A program made the translations under genes and the position numbers. From contig DUUV01000091.1 of NCBI GenBank assembly GCA_012841375.1, forward strand, positions 1 to 52,672: a stretch of 52,672 nucleotides of DNA. Direction: 5' to 3'. The notes beneath the pieces are model-generated. The model searched no databases. It was not told where the DNA came from and was given only the letters and a program-made list of their open reading frames with translations. Source of the stretch: Candidatus Fermentithermobacillaceae bacterium (lineage in GTDB: Bacteria; Bacillota; Sulfobacillia; Fermentithermobacillales; Fermentithermobacillaceae). Shown here in pieces: positions 15,864 through 23,746 of the stretch (its first letter is position 1; each line of letters begins with the position of its first letter).

Positions 15864-16786
15864 CCGAGCCGGGCCCCCCTGTAGAACTGTTTTACCGTGT
15901 CTTCCAGGGTGCTGAGCGGCCCGCCCACCACATCGTGGAGCGCCATCTGGGTGCCGTCAAACAGGATCTTACCCTCATGGATAAGCAGGACCCGTTCAGT
16001 CACGATCTCCAGGTCATCCAGGTCGTGGCTGGCCAGGAATATCGTAACGCCGCGCTCCTTCTCGCCCCGTATGAAGTCCCGGATGCGTTCCCTGGCCAGC
16101 ACATCAAGGCCGATGGTGGGCTCGTCAAGGTAGACGACGGCGGGGTCATGCAGGAACGTAAGCGCTAGGTCGCACCGGGTTTTCTGCCCCAGCGACAACA
16201 TCCGGGCAGGTGTCTCCATGAGCGATCCGATGTCCAGCGCCTCAACAAGTCTGTCCAGGTTGGCCCTGTAGATTTCCGGGCTTAGGTCGTAGATCTTCCC
16301 GAGGAGCCTAAAGCTTTCTTTGACCGGGAGGTCCCAGAGGAGCTGCGTCCTCTGGCCCATCATGAGCCCGATCCGCTTAGCGTTGGCGGTCCTGTGGCGG
16401 TAGGGTTCGAGCCCCATGACGGTCACACTCCCGGACGACGGCACCAATACTCCGCAGAGCAGTTTGATGGTTGTGGATTTCCCGGCCCCGTTGAGTCCGA
16501 TATATCCCACGGACTCGCCTGGCCGGATAGAGAAGCTGACACTGTCCAGCGCCCTCACGGTCCGGTACTCTGGTCTAAAGAAGCGCCTCACTCGATCGCT
16601 GAAGCTTTCGCCGTCAAGCCTTACGCGGAACTCGCGGGACAGCTCCTTAACGATGATGATGGGTTCTTCTACCGTTTTTTCGGGTTCAGCGGCATTCGCT
16701 TCATCGCGGCGCCTAGCCGCCGTCTTCGCTTCATGTGACCCATGAGCCACATGAGAAGCACTTATCTGGGGATGAGTGCTAGACAC
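15860..16786 (-). CDS. ABC-2 exporter ATP-binding protein
   Basis: A protein of 308 residues. An N-terminal extension of about 45 residues precedes the ABC domain: Walker A GLNGAGKSTT, a degenerate signature LSLGQKTRC in place of LSGGQ, Walker B VVYLDEPT and H-loop FLASHDLDD. The LSLGQ signature is typical of ATPases that pair with DUF990-type permeases. GTG start with GAAGGGAG upstream. First gene of the minus-strand exporter operon. Confidence 0.93.
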   Translation of the reverse strand: MSSTHPQISASHVAHGSHEAKTAARRRDEANAAEPEKTVEEPIIIVKELSREFRVRLDGESFSDRVRRFFRPEYRTVRALDSVSFSIRPGESVGYIGLNGAGKSTTIKLLCGVLVPSSGSVTVMGLEPYRHRTANAKRIGLMMGQRTQLLWDLPVKESFRLLGKIYDLSPEIYRANLDRLVEALDIGSLMETPARMLSLGQKTRCDLALTFLHDPAVVYLDEPTIGLDVLARERIRDFIRGEKERGVTIFLASHDLDDLEIVTERVLLIHEGKILFDGTQMALHDVVGGPLSTLEDTVKQFYRGARLG

Positions 16787-17118
16787 GAGAATTCTCCCTT
16801 CGATTGTCCAAAGTGTTGTTTGCGGGCATGAGAGTAACCACTCAGGGTTATATGAGATGCACCCATTGGGGCTGCCGCAATACGGCTAACCGGAGGGAGT
16901 GAGGGGGTGGAAGAAAGACAGCAAGACAAAGGAAATCCTTTGAGAGCGGACAGTCTGAGCTCTTAACCTAAGGCCGCTTCCGGCGTGCTACCCTATTCCC
17001 ACCTCTGATCCTGACTCCGCACCGGTTACGTGTAGTGCCAATGCCATCTTGCCACTTCCTTTCACGGTGTTTATTGTCACGCACGCAGTATAGCACATAT
17101 GGTTTACGGGGTGATACC
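16787..17118. other. Intergenic region between divergent operons
   Basis: This 332-bp stretch holds no convincing gene. A 19-codon open frame (GTG at 16907, TAA at 16964-16966) follows a purine-rich GGAGGGAGTGAGGGG and could be a leader peptide, but nothing else supports it. TTGTCA (17074) and TATGGT (17098) at 18-bp spacing lie too close to the downstream start to be a confident promoter. I see no recognised riboswitch. Confidence 0.4.
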
Positions 17119-17631
17119 GTGATTGCCTCAATCAAGATAGTCGAAGGACCGGTGTGGCGTTACTACAATTGCCCCGACCCCCAATGGGCGGAGAAATGTT
17201 CCTCATGCAGGCGGCAAATATCGGCGGAGCCTGCGGTCTGTGTAGAGTGCGTGAACTGCTGGAAGGTCGAGATCTGGAAACACGGGAAGGCGTTCTACCA
17301 GGTTGATTTCGACCGGCTGATGGACAGGGTGCACCTTATATCGGACGCTCCCGTTATAGCCAAGGCTTCGCGGGCGCCCATCCAGGTCGTGAGGACAGGC
17401 GTGCCCGACACAGGCTATCCCGACCTCGTAATTGATGACCTGTTGGTGCTCTATGCACGGTCAATCGCCGGGAGAGAGGCTCTCCGGCGCCTGGTGCAGG
17501 TATCCCTCGGACTCTCCCGTGAAGCGGCGGACCTAATCCCCGTGAGGCGGGGGTGTTGGCGGTTTGACCCGGTGCTTGGTCCTTGGCAATCCTGGTATCC
17601 CGTGGACTCTGACTGGCCCGAGATTCATTGA
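17119..17631 (+). CDS. Hypothetical Cys-rich protein with possible zinc-binding cluster
   Basis: A protein of 170 residues, not recognised. The N-terminal third carries a cluster of cysteines (YNCPDP, then CSSC, then CVECVNC), which reads like a zinc ribbon or small metal site. The rest is mixed alpha/beta, with a C-terminal Trp-rich tail. The start GTG at 17119 is preferred over the ATG at 17035 because GGGGTGAT lies just upstream and the earlier codons are low quality. It stands alone on the plus strand and ends at a strong intrinsic terminator. Confidence 0.7.
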   Translation: MIASIKIVEGPVWRYYNCPDPQWAEKCSSCRRQISAEPAVCVECVNCWKVEIWKHGKAFYQVDFDRLMDRVHLISDAPVIAKASRAPIQVVRTGVPDTGYPDLVIDDLLVLYARSIAGREALRRLVQVSLGLSREAADLIPVRRGCWRFDPVLGPWQSWYPVDSDWPEIH

Positions 17632-17666
17632 GTGAAAGAGGCTGGGCTAGAGAGGCTGCATACAAG

Positions 17667-17695
17667 AAGAACCCGGGGAAACCCCCGGGTTCTTT
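17667..17695. terminator. Intrinsic terminator, 12-bp perfect stem
   Basis: AAGAACCCGGGG (17667-17678) pairs with CCCCGGGTTCTT (17683-17694) around a 4-base loop, followed by TTTCCTGTT. It ends the Cys-rich gene and, given the symmetrical stem with AAG on the other side, may also serve the convergent gene at 17725. Confidence 0.85.
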
Positions 17696-17724
17696 CCTGT
17701 TGACGGCGGGTTCGAGGTTATCGG

Positions 17725-18450
17725 TTAGCCATTGGGCTCATCCGGTAGGTCTTCGTCGTCGACCGAGGGACGGTCCTCATCGTCCTTCTCGGGTTCGTCT
17801 TCTTCCTCTTCTTCTGCTGCTTCCTCGAGCTCCTCAAACTTCTCCTCGTACTCGTCGCGGATCTCGTCGAGACGGTCCTCGAGCGCATCACGGAGCTCAT
17901 CGATCTTGTCCCGGAGCTCTTCGATCTTGTCCTCTATCGCTTCCACTTGGTTCTCAAATCGCTCTTGTTCTTGGTCGATCTTTTCCTCCATTTCCCTCTC
18001 CAGCTCGTCGCGGAGATCGTCACGGCCCTCGCCACCATAGTGGTGGCTCCACCGGACTCTCGGCGGCCTGGGCGGGCGCGGGGGTCTGGGAGGCCGTGGG
18101 GGCCTGGGAGGGCGCCCTGTCCTCCATACCCTGAGCGAGCGGTTTAGGTGGGGCAGGTGCAGGTTGAATCTCGGCACCACCGGTTCGCCCTGCCCTGACT
18201 TCACGATGCTCAAGAGCAGTTCAACGGCAAATCCGATCTCCTTCATGTTCGCGGAGTCCTTGAGCTCGGGCGCGATCGTTTCAACTTCCTCGTAACCTTC
18301 GACAGTCAACAGGAGATCTACGCACTTCCTGTAGGTCGATATGCACTGTGCCTCCATGCCCTTGTAGACATCAGTGTAGTTCGCTTGAGTCGCTATGGAG
18401 CGGAGGGCTTGGAGAATTCCCGTGACCTGTGCCAGTTTGTCCATGATCAT
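17725..18450 (-). CDS. RPP-repeat / charged coiled-coil protein linked to ECF sigma
   Basis: A protein of 241 residues, not recognised. The N-terminal helical domain (1-90) is followed by six RPP tripeptides (residues 113-130). Then comes a long strongly charged coiled coil (about 143-210, heptads of ERxxxEIxEL type) and an acidic tail (E/D-rich, 210-241). There is no transmembrane segment, so it is not a classical membrane anti-sigma factor. The start is supported by AGGGAGG before the ATG at 18450 (a second ATG is at 18444). It overlaps the 3' end of the sigma-factor gene by 80 bases, which argues for coupled translation and a linked function, possibly as a cytoplasmic regulator of that sigma (inference). 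Confidence 0.8.
   Translation of the reverse strand: MIMDKLAQVTGILQALRSIATQANYTDVYKGMEAQCISTYRKCVDLLLTVEGYEEVETIAPELKDSANMKEIGFAVELLLSIVKSGQGEPVVPRFNLHLPHLNRSLRVWRTGRPPRPPRPPRPPRPPRPPRVRWSHHYGGEGRDDLRDELEREMEEKIDQEQERFENQVEAIEDKIEELRDKIDELRDALEDRLDEIRDEYEEKFEELEEAAEEEEEDEPEKDDEDRPSVDDEDLPDEPNG
18061..18114 (-). repeat. 9-bp tandem repeat encoding six RPP tripeptides
   Basis: A GC-rich imperfect 9-bp repeat inside the 17725-18450 gene encodes Arg-Pro-Pro six times in a row. It is likely to form a stiff polyproline-type linker between the N-terminal domain and the coiled coil. Confidence 0.85.
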
Positions 18451-19168
18451 CTACCTCCCTGCTAGAGACTTGGAGTTCATTGAGCCATCCGGCAGTGGCT
18501 GCGTTTCTCTGAGCGCTTCGATCCCGTCCTGAACCGGAGACGCCTATCCCCCCAATATCGTGGTCTCCGCCTGCGGGGGCAGGGTCTCTCAGGATTTGGG
18601 ACGCAAGTTTTCTGGCCCTGTTGGTCCGCCATTTCACCAGTCCCGGGTCTATGCCGAGCAATCCGGCCACGTCTTTCACCGAGTAGCCGAGGTAATAGCG
18701 TAGGTAGAGCACCTGCATGTATGCCGGAGGCAGACGTCGTGCTATTTCCTCAAGCTGCCAAAAGAGTTCAACGATGTCATCAGGCCGTTCGGGAAGGGTG
18801 ATGAGTTCCTCCAGAGAACCTACTTCTTCGTAACGTGTGTGCCGGCGCGTGACATCTCGTGCCTGGTTGACGGCTATTGTCCGGATCCAATACTTGAACT
18901 TGGACCTATCTTGGAGGCTCCCAAGTGACCGGAAGGCGGCCAAGAAGGCCGACTGTAGGACATCCTCCAATTCAGACGTACTGCCCAGAGCTGCGTACAC
19001 GACTTTCGCGACCGAACCGTAGTGTCGTTTCATGAGGATCTCGAAGGCTTCGGTGACAACGGCATCATCGACCTCGGACCCGTCCGGGCTCTCGCCGAGG
19101 GCCAGGCTCACCAAGTCAGAGTCGGTGCATCCCTCAAGGTTTGGTCGCAGGCTCAATTCTCCTCTCAC
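18371..19168 (-). CDS. ECF-type RNA polymerase sigma factor
   Basis: A protein of 265 residues. Sigma region 2 lies at about residues 43-110 (FEILMKRHYGSVAKVVY, EDVLQSAFLAAFRSL, KFKYWIRTIAVNQARD) and region 4 at about 143-195 (LPPAYMQVLYLRYYLGYSV, then KDVAGLLGIDPGLVKWRTNRAR), with a normal linker. After region 4 the protein continues about 70 residues longer than usual, with low complexity, and the last 26 codons overlap the next gene. The start GTG at 19168 has no clear ribosome binding site; AGAGGAG just inside suggests a start a few codons later. No anti-sigma with a transmembrane segment follows; the overlapping coiled-coil gene is the only candidate partner. Confidence 0.9.
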   Translation of the reverse strand: MRGELSLRPNLEGCTDSDLVSLALGESPDGSEVDDAVVTEAFEILMKRHYGSVAKVVYAALGSTSELEDVLQSAFLAAFRSLGSLQDRSKFKYWIRTIAVNQARDVTRRHTRYEEVGSLEELITLPERPDDIVELFWQLEEIARRLPPAYMQVLYLRYYLGYSVKDVAGLLGIDPGLVKWRTNRARKLASQILRDPAPAGGDHDIGGIGVSGSGRDRSAQRNAATAGWLNELQVSSREVDDHGQTGTGHGNSPSPPLHSDSSELH

Positions 19169-19207
19169 AATAGTAGACAGCCTGCGGGCGCAAGCGGTTA
19201 GCGCTCC

Positions 19208-20068
19208 CTACTTCACGCACCGGTACTTGCCGTCATAGGTGGATATCCCTTCCCGGTACTTCCAGGGACCTGTATTGGACAAGAGCCAGTTGATCCCTTT
19301 CGCCACTTGATCGTTGTCCCTGACCCTGTGAGGCGTGTGTTGAATGACCGCGAATATGTCGGAACCGATCCCACCGAGGATCTCGAGGGTTTCCAGGATG
19401 GGGACGTTTCCGTGTTCCTCCACCGGCGTCCAGTAATACCGGGTGCCGCCGGTCCACACGTGGTGGAGGTGGACCACATGACACCACGGTGCCAAGTGAG
19501 CCACCATGTCCTCGTATGAGCTCCTAAGGCTTTTGGCCGCCAAGTACAAGTCACCCACGTCGAGGCAGAGGGAAAGATCCCACTGCAAGAGCTCCTGCTT
19601 GCTCAAGGTCCATAGCATGACGAAAGCAGCCGGGTCTCTTCTCGGCCCGAGCTTGGGCTCGCATACCACAGGCACACCATAAGCCCTTTCCAGCCTCTTG
19701 ATCCGGGGTACAAACTCCCTCACCTGATGGACACCCAGGTTCTTTCCGGATTGGTCCCACACGTAAGGGAAGTGGACCGTGACGTAGGCGAACCCCTCCG
19801 CGCGCGCCCTCTCGAGGTTTCTCTGCAATTCATCCCATGCGGCAGGTTCACCTCTGAGGAGGCCGTAGCGGTCGTCTATTGAGTAGAGCGGAGAATGGAC
19901 GCCGAGCCTGATACCTTGCCGCCTGCAATTTTGTACAACCGCCTCGAAATCTCCGGGGACTTTTATGTCGCCGATTTCGATGGCCTGTGGGTACCATTTG
20001 AAGAGTTCTCTCAGACGTTCCGACTCTGACGCGACGGTGCTGCCGGAAATCGAAAATATAAAGGCCAT
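19208..20068 (-). CDS. Sugar phosphate isomerase/epimerase-like TIM-barrel protein
   Basis: A protein of 286 residues of the xylose isomerase-like/AP endonuclease 2 TIM-barrel superfamily. The order of strands carries typical metal-ligand positions: IEIGD, LGVHSPL, VTVHFPY, VVCEPK, LCLDVGDLY, VVHLHHVW, and a His in AVIQHTP. A cytoplasmic, metal-dependent sugar epimerase/isomerase or endonuclease role fits the fold; the substrate is unknown. TTTGGAGG seven bases before the ATG supports the start. It is probably monocistronic; the ECF sigma gene begins 39 bases downstream on the same strand. Confidence 0.85.
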   Translation of the reverse strand: MAFIFSISGSTVASESERLRELFKWYPQAIEIGDIKVPGDFEAVVQNCRRQGIRLGVHSPLYSIDDRYGLLRGEPAAWDELQRNLERARAEGFAYVTVHFPYVWDQSGKNLGVHQVREFVPRIKRLERAYGVPVVCEPKLGPRRDPAAFVMLWTLSKQELLQWDLSLCLDVGDLYLAAKSLRSSYEDMVAHLAPWCHVVHLHHVWTGGTRYYWTPVEEHGNVPILETLEILGGIGSDIFAVIQHTPHRVRDNDQVAKGINWLLSNTGPWKYREGISTYDGKYRCVK

Positions 20069-20423
20069 GTCGTACCTCCAAAGGAAGTCATGCTAAAGCC
20101 ACGAGCGCGAGGCGGCATGTACGCCGGGAGATAGTAGCTCGGGGCCTTGCGAGCAGCCCAGTTTGCGCCGTTTCAGCCGGTGACTTGTGGTTATGTCTAT
20201 GTAGTCACGCTTATCGAAAGATTCTCGGGAGATTCGCGATCTCCTGCCTCATTTCGACTAATTTCGTCAATTCATGCCGGCCCAGCGTGAAAGCCGATTG
20301 TCTTCGGGCGTCGGACGGCGCTTCCCGAAGGACCGCTTGTATGTGGTGTAACCTCGATGTATGACGCAAGACGAGCGCCGTCATGCCCCCGCTGCTAGCA
20401 GGACGGATGTTCAAACGCGAGTG
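20069..20423. other. Intergenic region upstream of the tRNA genes
   Basis: 355 bp without a gene I can support. A 67-codon minus-strand frame (20211-20414) has no ribosome binding site and no recognisable features. The 5' ribosome binding site of the TIM-barrel gene is at its left edge. Confidence 0.5.
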
Positions 20424-20451
20424 TTGACTACCTGAGGGACTTTGATATAAT
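20424..20451 (+). promoter_or_regulatory. Sigma-A promoter of the tRNA-Met/tRNA-Lys operon
   Basis: TTGACT (20424-20429) and a perfect TATAAT (20446-20451) are separated by 16 bases. The predicted start is about 10-12 bases before the tRNA-Met 5' end. Strong promoters of this form are usual for stable RNA genes. Confidence 0.8.
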
Positions 20452-20469
20452 GAAATCTGCTTGTTAAAT

Positions 20470-20546
20470 GGCGGCGTAGCTCAGCCTGGTAGAGCATACG
20501 GTTCATACCCGTACTGTCACTGGTTCAAATCCAGTCGCCGCTACCA
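20470..20546 (+). tRNA. tRNA-Met (CAT), elongator type
   Basis: 77 nt including an encoded CCA. The acceptor stem GGCGGCG/CGCCGCT, a GTAGCTCAGCCTGGTAGAGC D-arm, the CAT anticodon in GGTTCATACCC and the GGTTCAAATCC T-arm are all visible. The sequence closely resembles the elongator tRNA-Met of Bacillus. A G1-U72 pair is present. Confidence 0.97.
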
Positions 20547-20552
20547 ACCGGT

Positions 20553-20628
20553 GGACCATTAGCTCAATCGGTAGAGCATCCGACTCTTAATCGGGGGGTT
20601 AAAGGTTCGAGTCCTTTATGGTCCACCA
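20553..20628 (+). tRNA. tRNA-Lys (CTT)
   Basis: 76 nt with encoded CCA. The acceptor GGACCAT/ATGGTCC is perfect and the anticodon loop CTCTTAA gives CTT. It lies six bases downstream of tRNA-Met, so the two are co-transcribed. Its 3' end is the likely attachment site of the decayed element that follows (the integrase remnant ends 74 bases away). Confidence 0.97.
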
Positions 20629-20636
20629 GCATATAC

Positions 20637-20666
20637 GCCCAATCTCAGAGTTGGGCTTCTGTTTTT
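20637..20666 (+). terminator. Intrinsic terminator of the tRNA operon
   Basis: GCCCAA (20637-20642) pairs with TTGGGC (20651-20656), followed by TTCTGTTTTT. Confidence 0.75.
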
Positions 20667-20701
20667 CCGGGGGTTTGGCGCTTATTTGGCGCTTACCAGT
20701 C

Positions 20702-21196
20702 CTAGGTGACTCTCGAGGAGTTCTGCGGCTCGCCTCTTCGCTCATCTAGGACGTGGACATACCCGCGCGTCGTGGTTATCGAGGCATGGCCGGCCATATC
20801 CTGCACCGAGTCGCCTGATACCTGCAGAAAGAAGTAGTCGCCGTCTCTAACCATGTCCATAGGTACTTCCTCCCAGGCTACGATGTTCTGCTCCGCTATA
20901 AGAGGCTCAACTGCGCGTATCACCCCCAACACTGGAACCTTGACCATGGATCCAAGGGGCCATGCCCCCGGAGGCAAACATGGTGATAACGATCTGGGTG
21001 CGTCTCGGCCCATGAGCCAATCGACAGTTACGTCAAAGTAATCGGCAAGCTTAACCAAATATTCGGGGCGCACAGTCCGGGTCCCGCCTTCCCACTCGCT
21101 CACCAGGGAAGGCGAGACGTGGAGGACTTTCGCTAACTCCTTCTTGGTCATCTTGCGCTCTTCCCGCAGCATGGTGATTCTTTCCTTGATGCTCAA
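20702..21196 (-). pseudogene. Chimera: XRE/S24 phage-type repressor fused to integrase C-terminus
   Basis: A 164-residue open frame from TTG at 21196 (GGGGTGAG upstream; longer starts to 21355 add no domain). Residues 3-65 are an XRE helix-turn-helix (KKELAKVLHVSPSLVSEWEGG). Residues 82-130 are the start of an S24/LexA-like peptidase domain, which breaks off exactly at VSGDS, the active-site Ser motif. From residue 131 the sequence changes to VQDMAGHASITTTRGYVHVL, the C-terminal box of a tyrosine recombinase with the conserved His (137) and catalytic Tyr (146) nine residues apart. The S24 Lys and most of the integrase are missing. This is best read as a deletion that joined a repressor gene to the 3' end of an integrase gene next to tRNA-Lys. 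The DNA-binding part could still function. Confidence 0.8.
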
Positions 21197-21431
21197 CTGC
21201 TCACCCCTTCTCGGGTCAACTGCCATCCATATACCATGCCCTGTTCCCATTTCCATGTGCCTGTTGGCGCCATTTTGGTGCCATAACCGCCCGAAAAGGT
21301 CCGCGGCGTGACGCTGCGTTGACTTGTGTTTCATCACGATATAATATGGTGACACAATACTCCCTGGCGTTCCTCCGGGGATGCACAGGTGACTATGCGA
21401 GAGAGGCTGCCATTGGTGGCCTTCTCCATTT

Positions 21432-21986
21432 TCAGGGGCGAATGAGGTCGATAACGACTTCTGAAGTTATCTCAAGTCGCTCGTCAGCCAAATCCCAAAG
21501 CTCTGTGTGATATGTACGAAGGGGTCCGTGGACCAACCTGATAAGTACTCCGAGGTCTTTTGCATAGGTTACGGCAGGGATGATATCGCTGTCGCCGCTA
21601 ATGATCGCGAAAACATGAATCCTTTCCCTTAGTGCTAAGGTAGCTATGTCAAGCCCTATTTGGAGGTCGACGCGTTTCTGCTCGAAAACTGGGTGGCCTT
21701 CGTCGTCAACCCCTCGGAATTCGAGACGACCTTCTCGTACCGTGAACCTTCGGAGACGCCTCAACGCGCTGAAGAACGACTGTGCCTTAGATATCTTGTC
21801 TCGTTCTTCCGGTGTGGGAGACCTGGACTGGTATGGCAGGCAATCATAGTAGTACGCCCTGAATAATTCATCCTTCTGACAAGCCCAAGCGGCTAACTCC
21901 CCGTAGTCTATCCGTGCCTCGTGGAAATGCTTCTTGAGTACACTACGAACATATCCGGCATCAATAAGGACAGCGACCTTGTCCAT
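21432..21986 (-). CDS. NYN domain protein (LabA/DUF88 family, PIN-like nuclease fold)
   Basis: A protein of 184 residues. It begins MDKVAVLIDAGYV, with the first acidic residue of the NYN active site, and continues with LQIGLDIATLAL and FAIISGDSDIIPAVTYAKDLG, the further conserved Asp positions of LabA-like proteins. These are predicted RNases of the PIN/NYN superfamily, often carried by mobile or defence-associated gene sets (family knowledge). ATG at 21986 is chosen at the domain boundary, with GAAGGAG eleven bases upstream; a GTG at 22049 would add 21 unconserved residues. It lies within the decayed element between the integrase chimera and the frameshifted gene, and appears intact. Confidence 0.88.
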   Translation of the reverse strand: MDKVAVLIDAGYVRSVLKKHFHEARIDYGELAAWACQKDELFRAYYYDCLPYQSRSPTPEERDKISKAQSFFSALRRLRRFTVREGRLEFRGVDDEGHPVFEQKRVDLQIGLDIATLALRERIHVFAIISGDSDIIPAVTYAKDLGVLIRLVHGPLRTYHTELWDLADERLEITSEVVIDLIRP

Positions 21987-22242
21987 CTCATCTTCGACTC
22001 CTTCTCTAGAATCAATCCCTCTGTGCTCTAGCCAGTAGGCACGTCTCACCTACATCCCGAAAAGTATGTCATAAGACGATCCTTTCTGCCAAAACATCCC
22101 AATTCCTGCTTTGTGCGTCCTTATCCAGTCCCCAGGTCCGACAGAATAATGCAAGTCGCCCGAGAGGCACGTGCCCAGAAATCCGTCAGATACTGCGAGT
22201 TGCATAGAGCCCGTGGACAAAAGGTGGACACAGGACGCCTGA

Positions 22243-22957
22243 CTATGACCGAATCTTGCTTTTCTGAAGCAGTTCACTGATGACTACACGAAGCTTCAGA
22301 CGCGTGTCCGCATCGAAATCTGCTTCCGTGGCTATATAGAAAGGATTGTGGGCTGATAGGTGTCCCTGAAGGCATAAAATGGGAAGCCACTGCTTTGTGT
22401 TTCTTGTCAGATCAAGATCTCGGCTCGACGTGGCCTTCTTCACGATCTGGGATAGGTGCATGTAGTTACCGTTTGAATCCTTGATCTGGTCCGTCCCCCC
22501 GACTTCCTTGAACGACAGAATGAGTAGCATCTCGATAAGCCGCCTGTACAGGACAGCGCAGTATGTATGTAGTCGCATATTGGGAGCCAGTTGGAGTGCC
22601 AACGTTTAGCTCCCTCGTGAACCATTCCGCGCACTTTGTTCGATCTATCGAAGGCCCAGGAAACAGGTCGCGGACTTCATCGGGATAGATCTTGGTTACT
22701 AGGCTTGAGCAGACTCGGCAATAATCGGCATTAAAGCGCCAATCATTTGCTTCTACTGTCAATTTCCCGTCTTCACTAACAAGCCCCAGCAGTTTTAGCT
22801 CGCCAAGGTACTTTCTCGCCGATTTCTCCTTAAGATTGAGGAGGTGCGCTAGATAGCTCACGGTCACTGTTGATGGAACCGACTCCACCCACTTCTCCCG
22901 GATTGCCCACCACACTTTCTCGGGAAGGCCCTCTTTCCAGAAATGCTGGACAGACAA
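22243..22957 (-). pseudogene. Frameshifted gene: winged-helix (DUF5343-like) plus helical C-terminal domain
   Basis: Two overlapping minus-strand frames together read as one protein. The first (from TTG at 22957) has a winged helix (VSYLAHLLNLKEKSARKYLG) and the stretch IYPDEVRDLF...KCAEWFTRELNVG, typical of DUF5343-type proteins. The second continues sensibly with ALQLAPNMRLHTYCAVLYRR, LIEMLLILSF and ATEADFD, and ends at 22243. The switch needs one extra base near 22600-22612. It could be a real inactivating mutation, a sequencing error or, less likely, a programmed shift. The exact family is uncertain; similar wHTH proteins occur in restriction and phage-defence islands. Confidence 0.65.
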
Positions 22958-23003
22958 ATCTAGAGGCCCTAGGAACTCCAGCCTCGAAAACCGTCCGCAC
23001 GAT

Positions 23004-23183
23004 CTACTCTGCGGCGAGGAACCGTGTCACTCCGCGCTCGCTTGGCGCTTCCTTGCTCGCAATCCAGTCGGTCAGGCGAACGTAGGAGAAAAGACTGTCG
23101 TTGTTACTTGGGATGCTGCATTCAAGATGCTGGATTGTCCGTTGATCTACCTGACGACATCTCTCATCCAGTCTGGAATCCAT
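23004..23183 (-). CDS. Short hypothetical protein (59 aa) upstream of the frameshifted gene
   Basis: ATG at 23183 with GAGG four bases upstream, TAG at 23006-23004. The sequence is helical, polar and protein-like (ERCRQVDQRTIQHLE, LFSYVRLTDWIASKEAPSE). No family recognised. It sits 47 bases before the TTG of the frameshifted gene on the same strand. An antisense open frame also covers this region, so the call is tentative. Confidence 0.35.
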   Translation of the reverse strand: MDSRLDERCRQVDQRTIQHLECSIPSNNDSLFSYVRLTDWIASKEAPSERGVTRFLAAE

Positions 23184-23746
23184 CGGACCTCAGCGTGAAA
23201 GTGGCAAATCCAACAATTCTAGCCGACGCAGAAGCGTATGTAAGTCAGTGGCCGGAGGCTAACAAGACTGCCATCTTGGCTAAGACCATACGGAATTGTT
23301 GACGGCTCAGAGATGATGCCCGATCCCCGCAGTATGCCACCTCATCCAGGCCGCTCAAGATGATGCTGGGGTCTTTGGACAGCGGGTATTTGGGTGGGTA
23401 CCTGGAAAGTTGACAGCTGGTGAACAACTGGGGAGTTGACTTACCATCGGCTCGAAAATCGCCTGCCAGAGGCAGGTTGTAATAAGCGGAGGTTCCCTTG
23501 ATTGATTGAATGGCATTCAGGAGGTCGTGTGCTCAATCCCTTCCGGGCCACCATTCAAGCTTCAGAGATCTCCTATCGGCAATCACCGTCGGATGGCGTG
23601 AAACGAACACAGATGGAGGCCGTCGTCGAACCGTTCCACGACCCCTTGGCCTGAGGCCCACCATATCCCTGCCTATGGTATTCGCCGCTCTTATGTCATA
23701 GAGTACTGTTAGTCCGGCGTTTCTAGCCGCTTGGGGGTGCGCGAGC
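23184..23746. other. Region without a supported gene between the decayed element and dapB
   Basis: About 560 bp. Open frames on both strands (for example minus 23533-23772 and the 3' half of plus 23024-23302) lack ribosome binding sites or recognisable domains and are probably debris. A small hairpin (CCTGCC 23463-23468 with GGCAGG 23472-23477) followed by TTGT could be a weak terminator. No lysine riboswitch was seen before dapB. Confidence 0.4.

Noticed and set aside
20069-20423. 67-codon minus-strand frame (20211-20414) upstream of the tRNAs
   Set aside because: No ribosome binding site and no recognisable domain; may be an old remnant but cannot be supported.
22050-22277. 75-codon minus-strand frame
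   Set aside because: It overlaps the end of the frameshifted gene and has no ribosome binding site or recognisable pattern.
23024-23302. 92-codon plus-strand frame within the decayed island
   Set aside because: The first half is Cys/Arg-rich and lies antisense to the 59-aa ORF; the second half looks more protein-like but has no start or family, so it may be debris.
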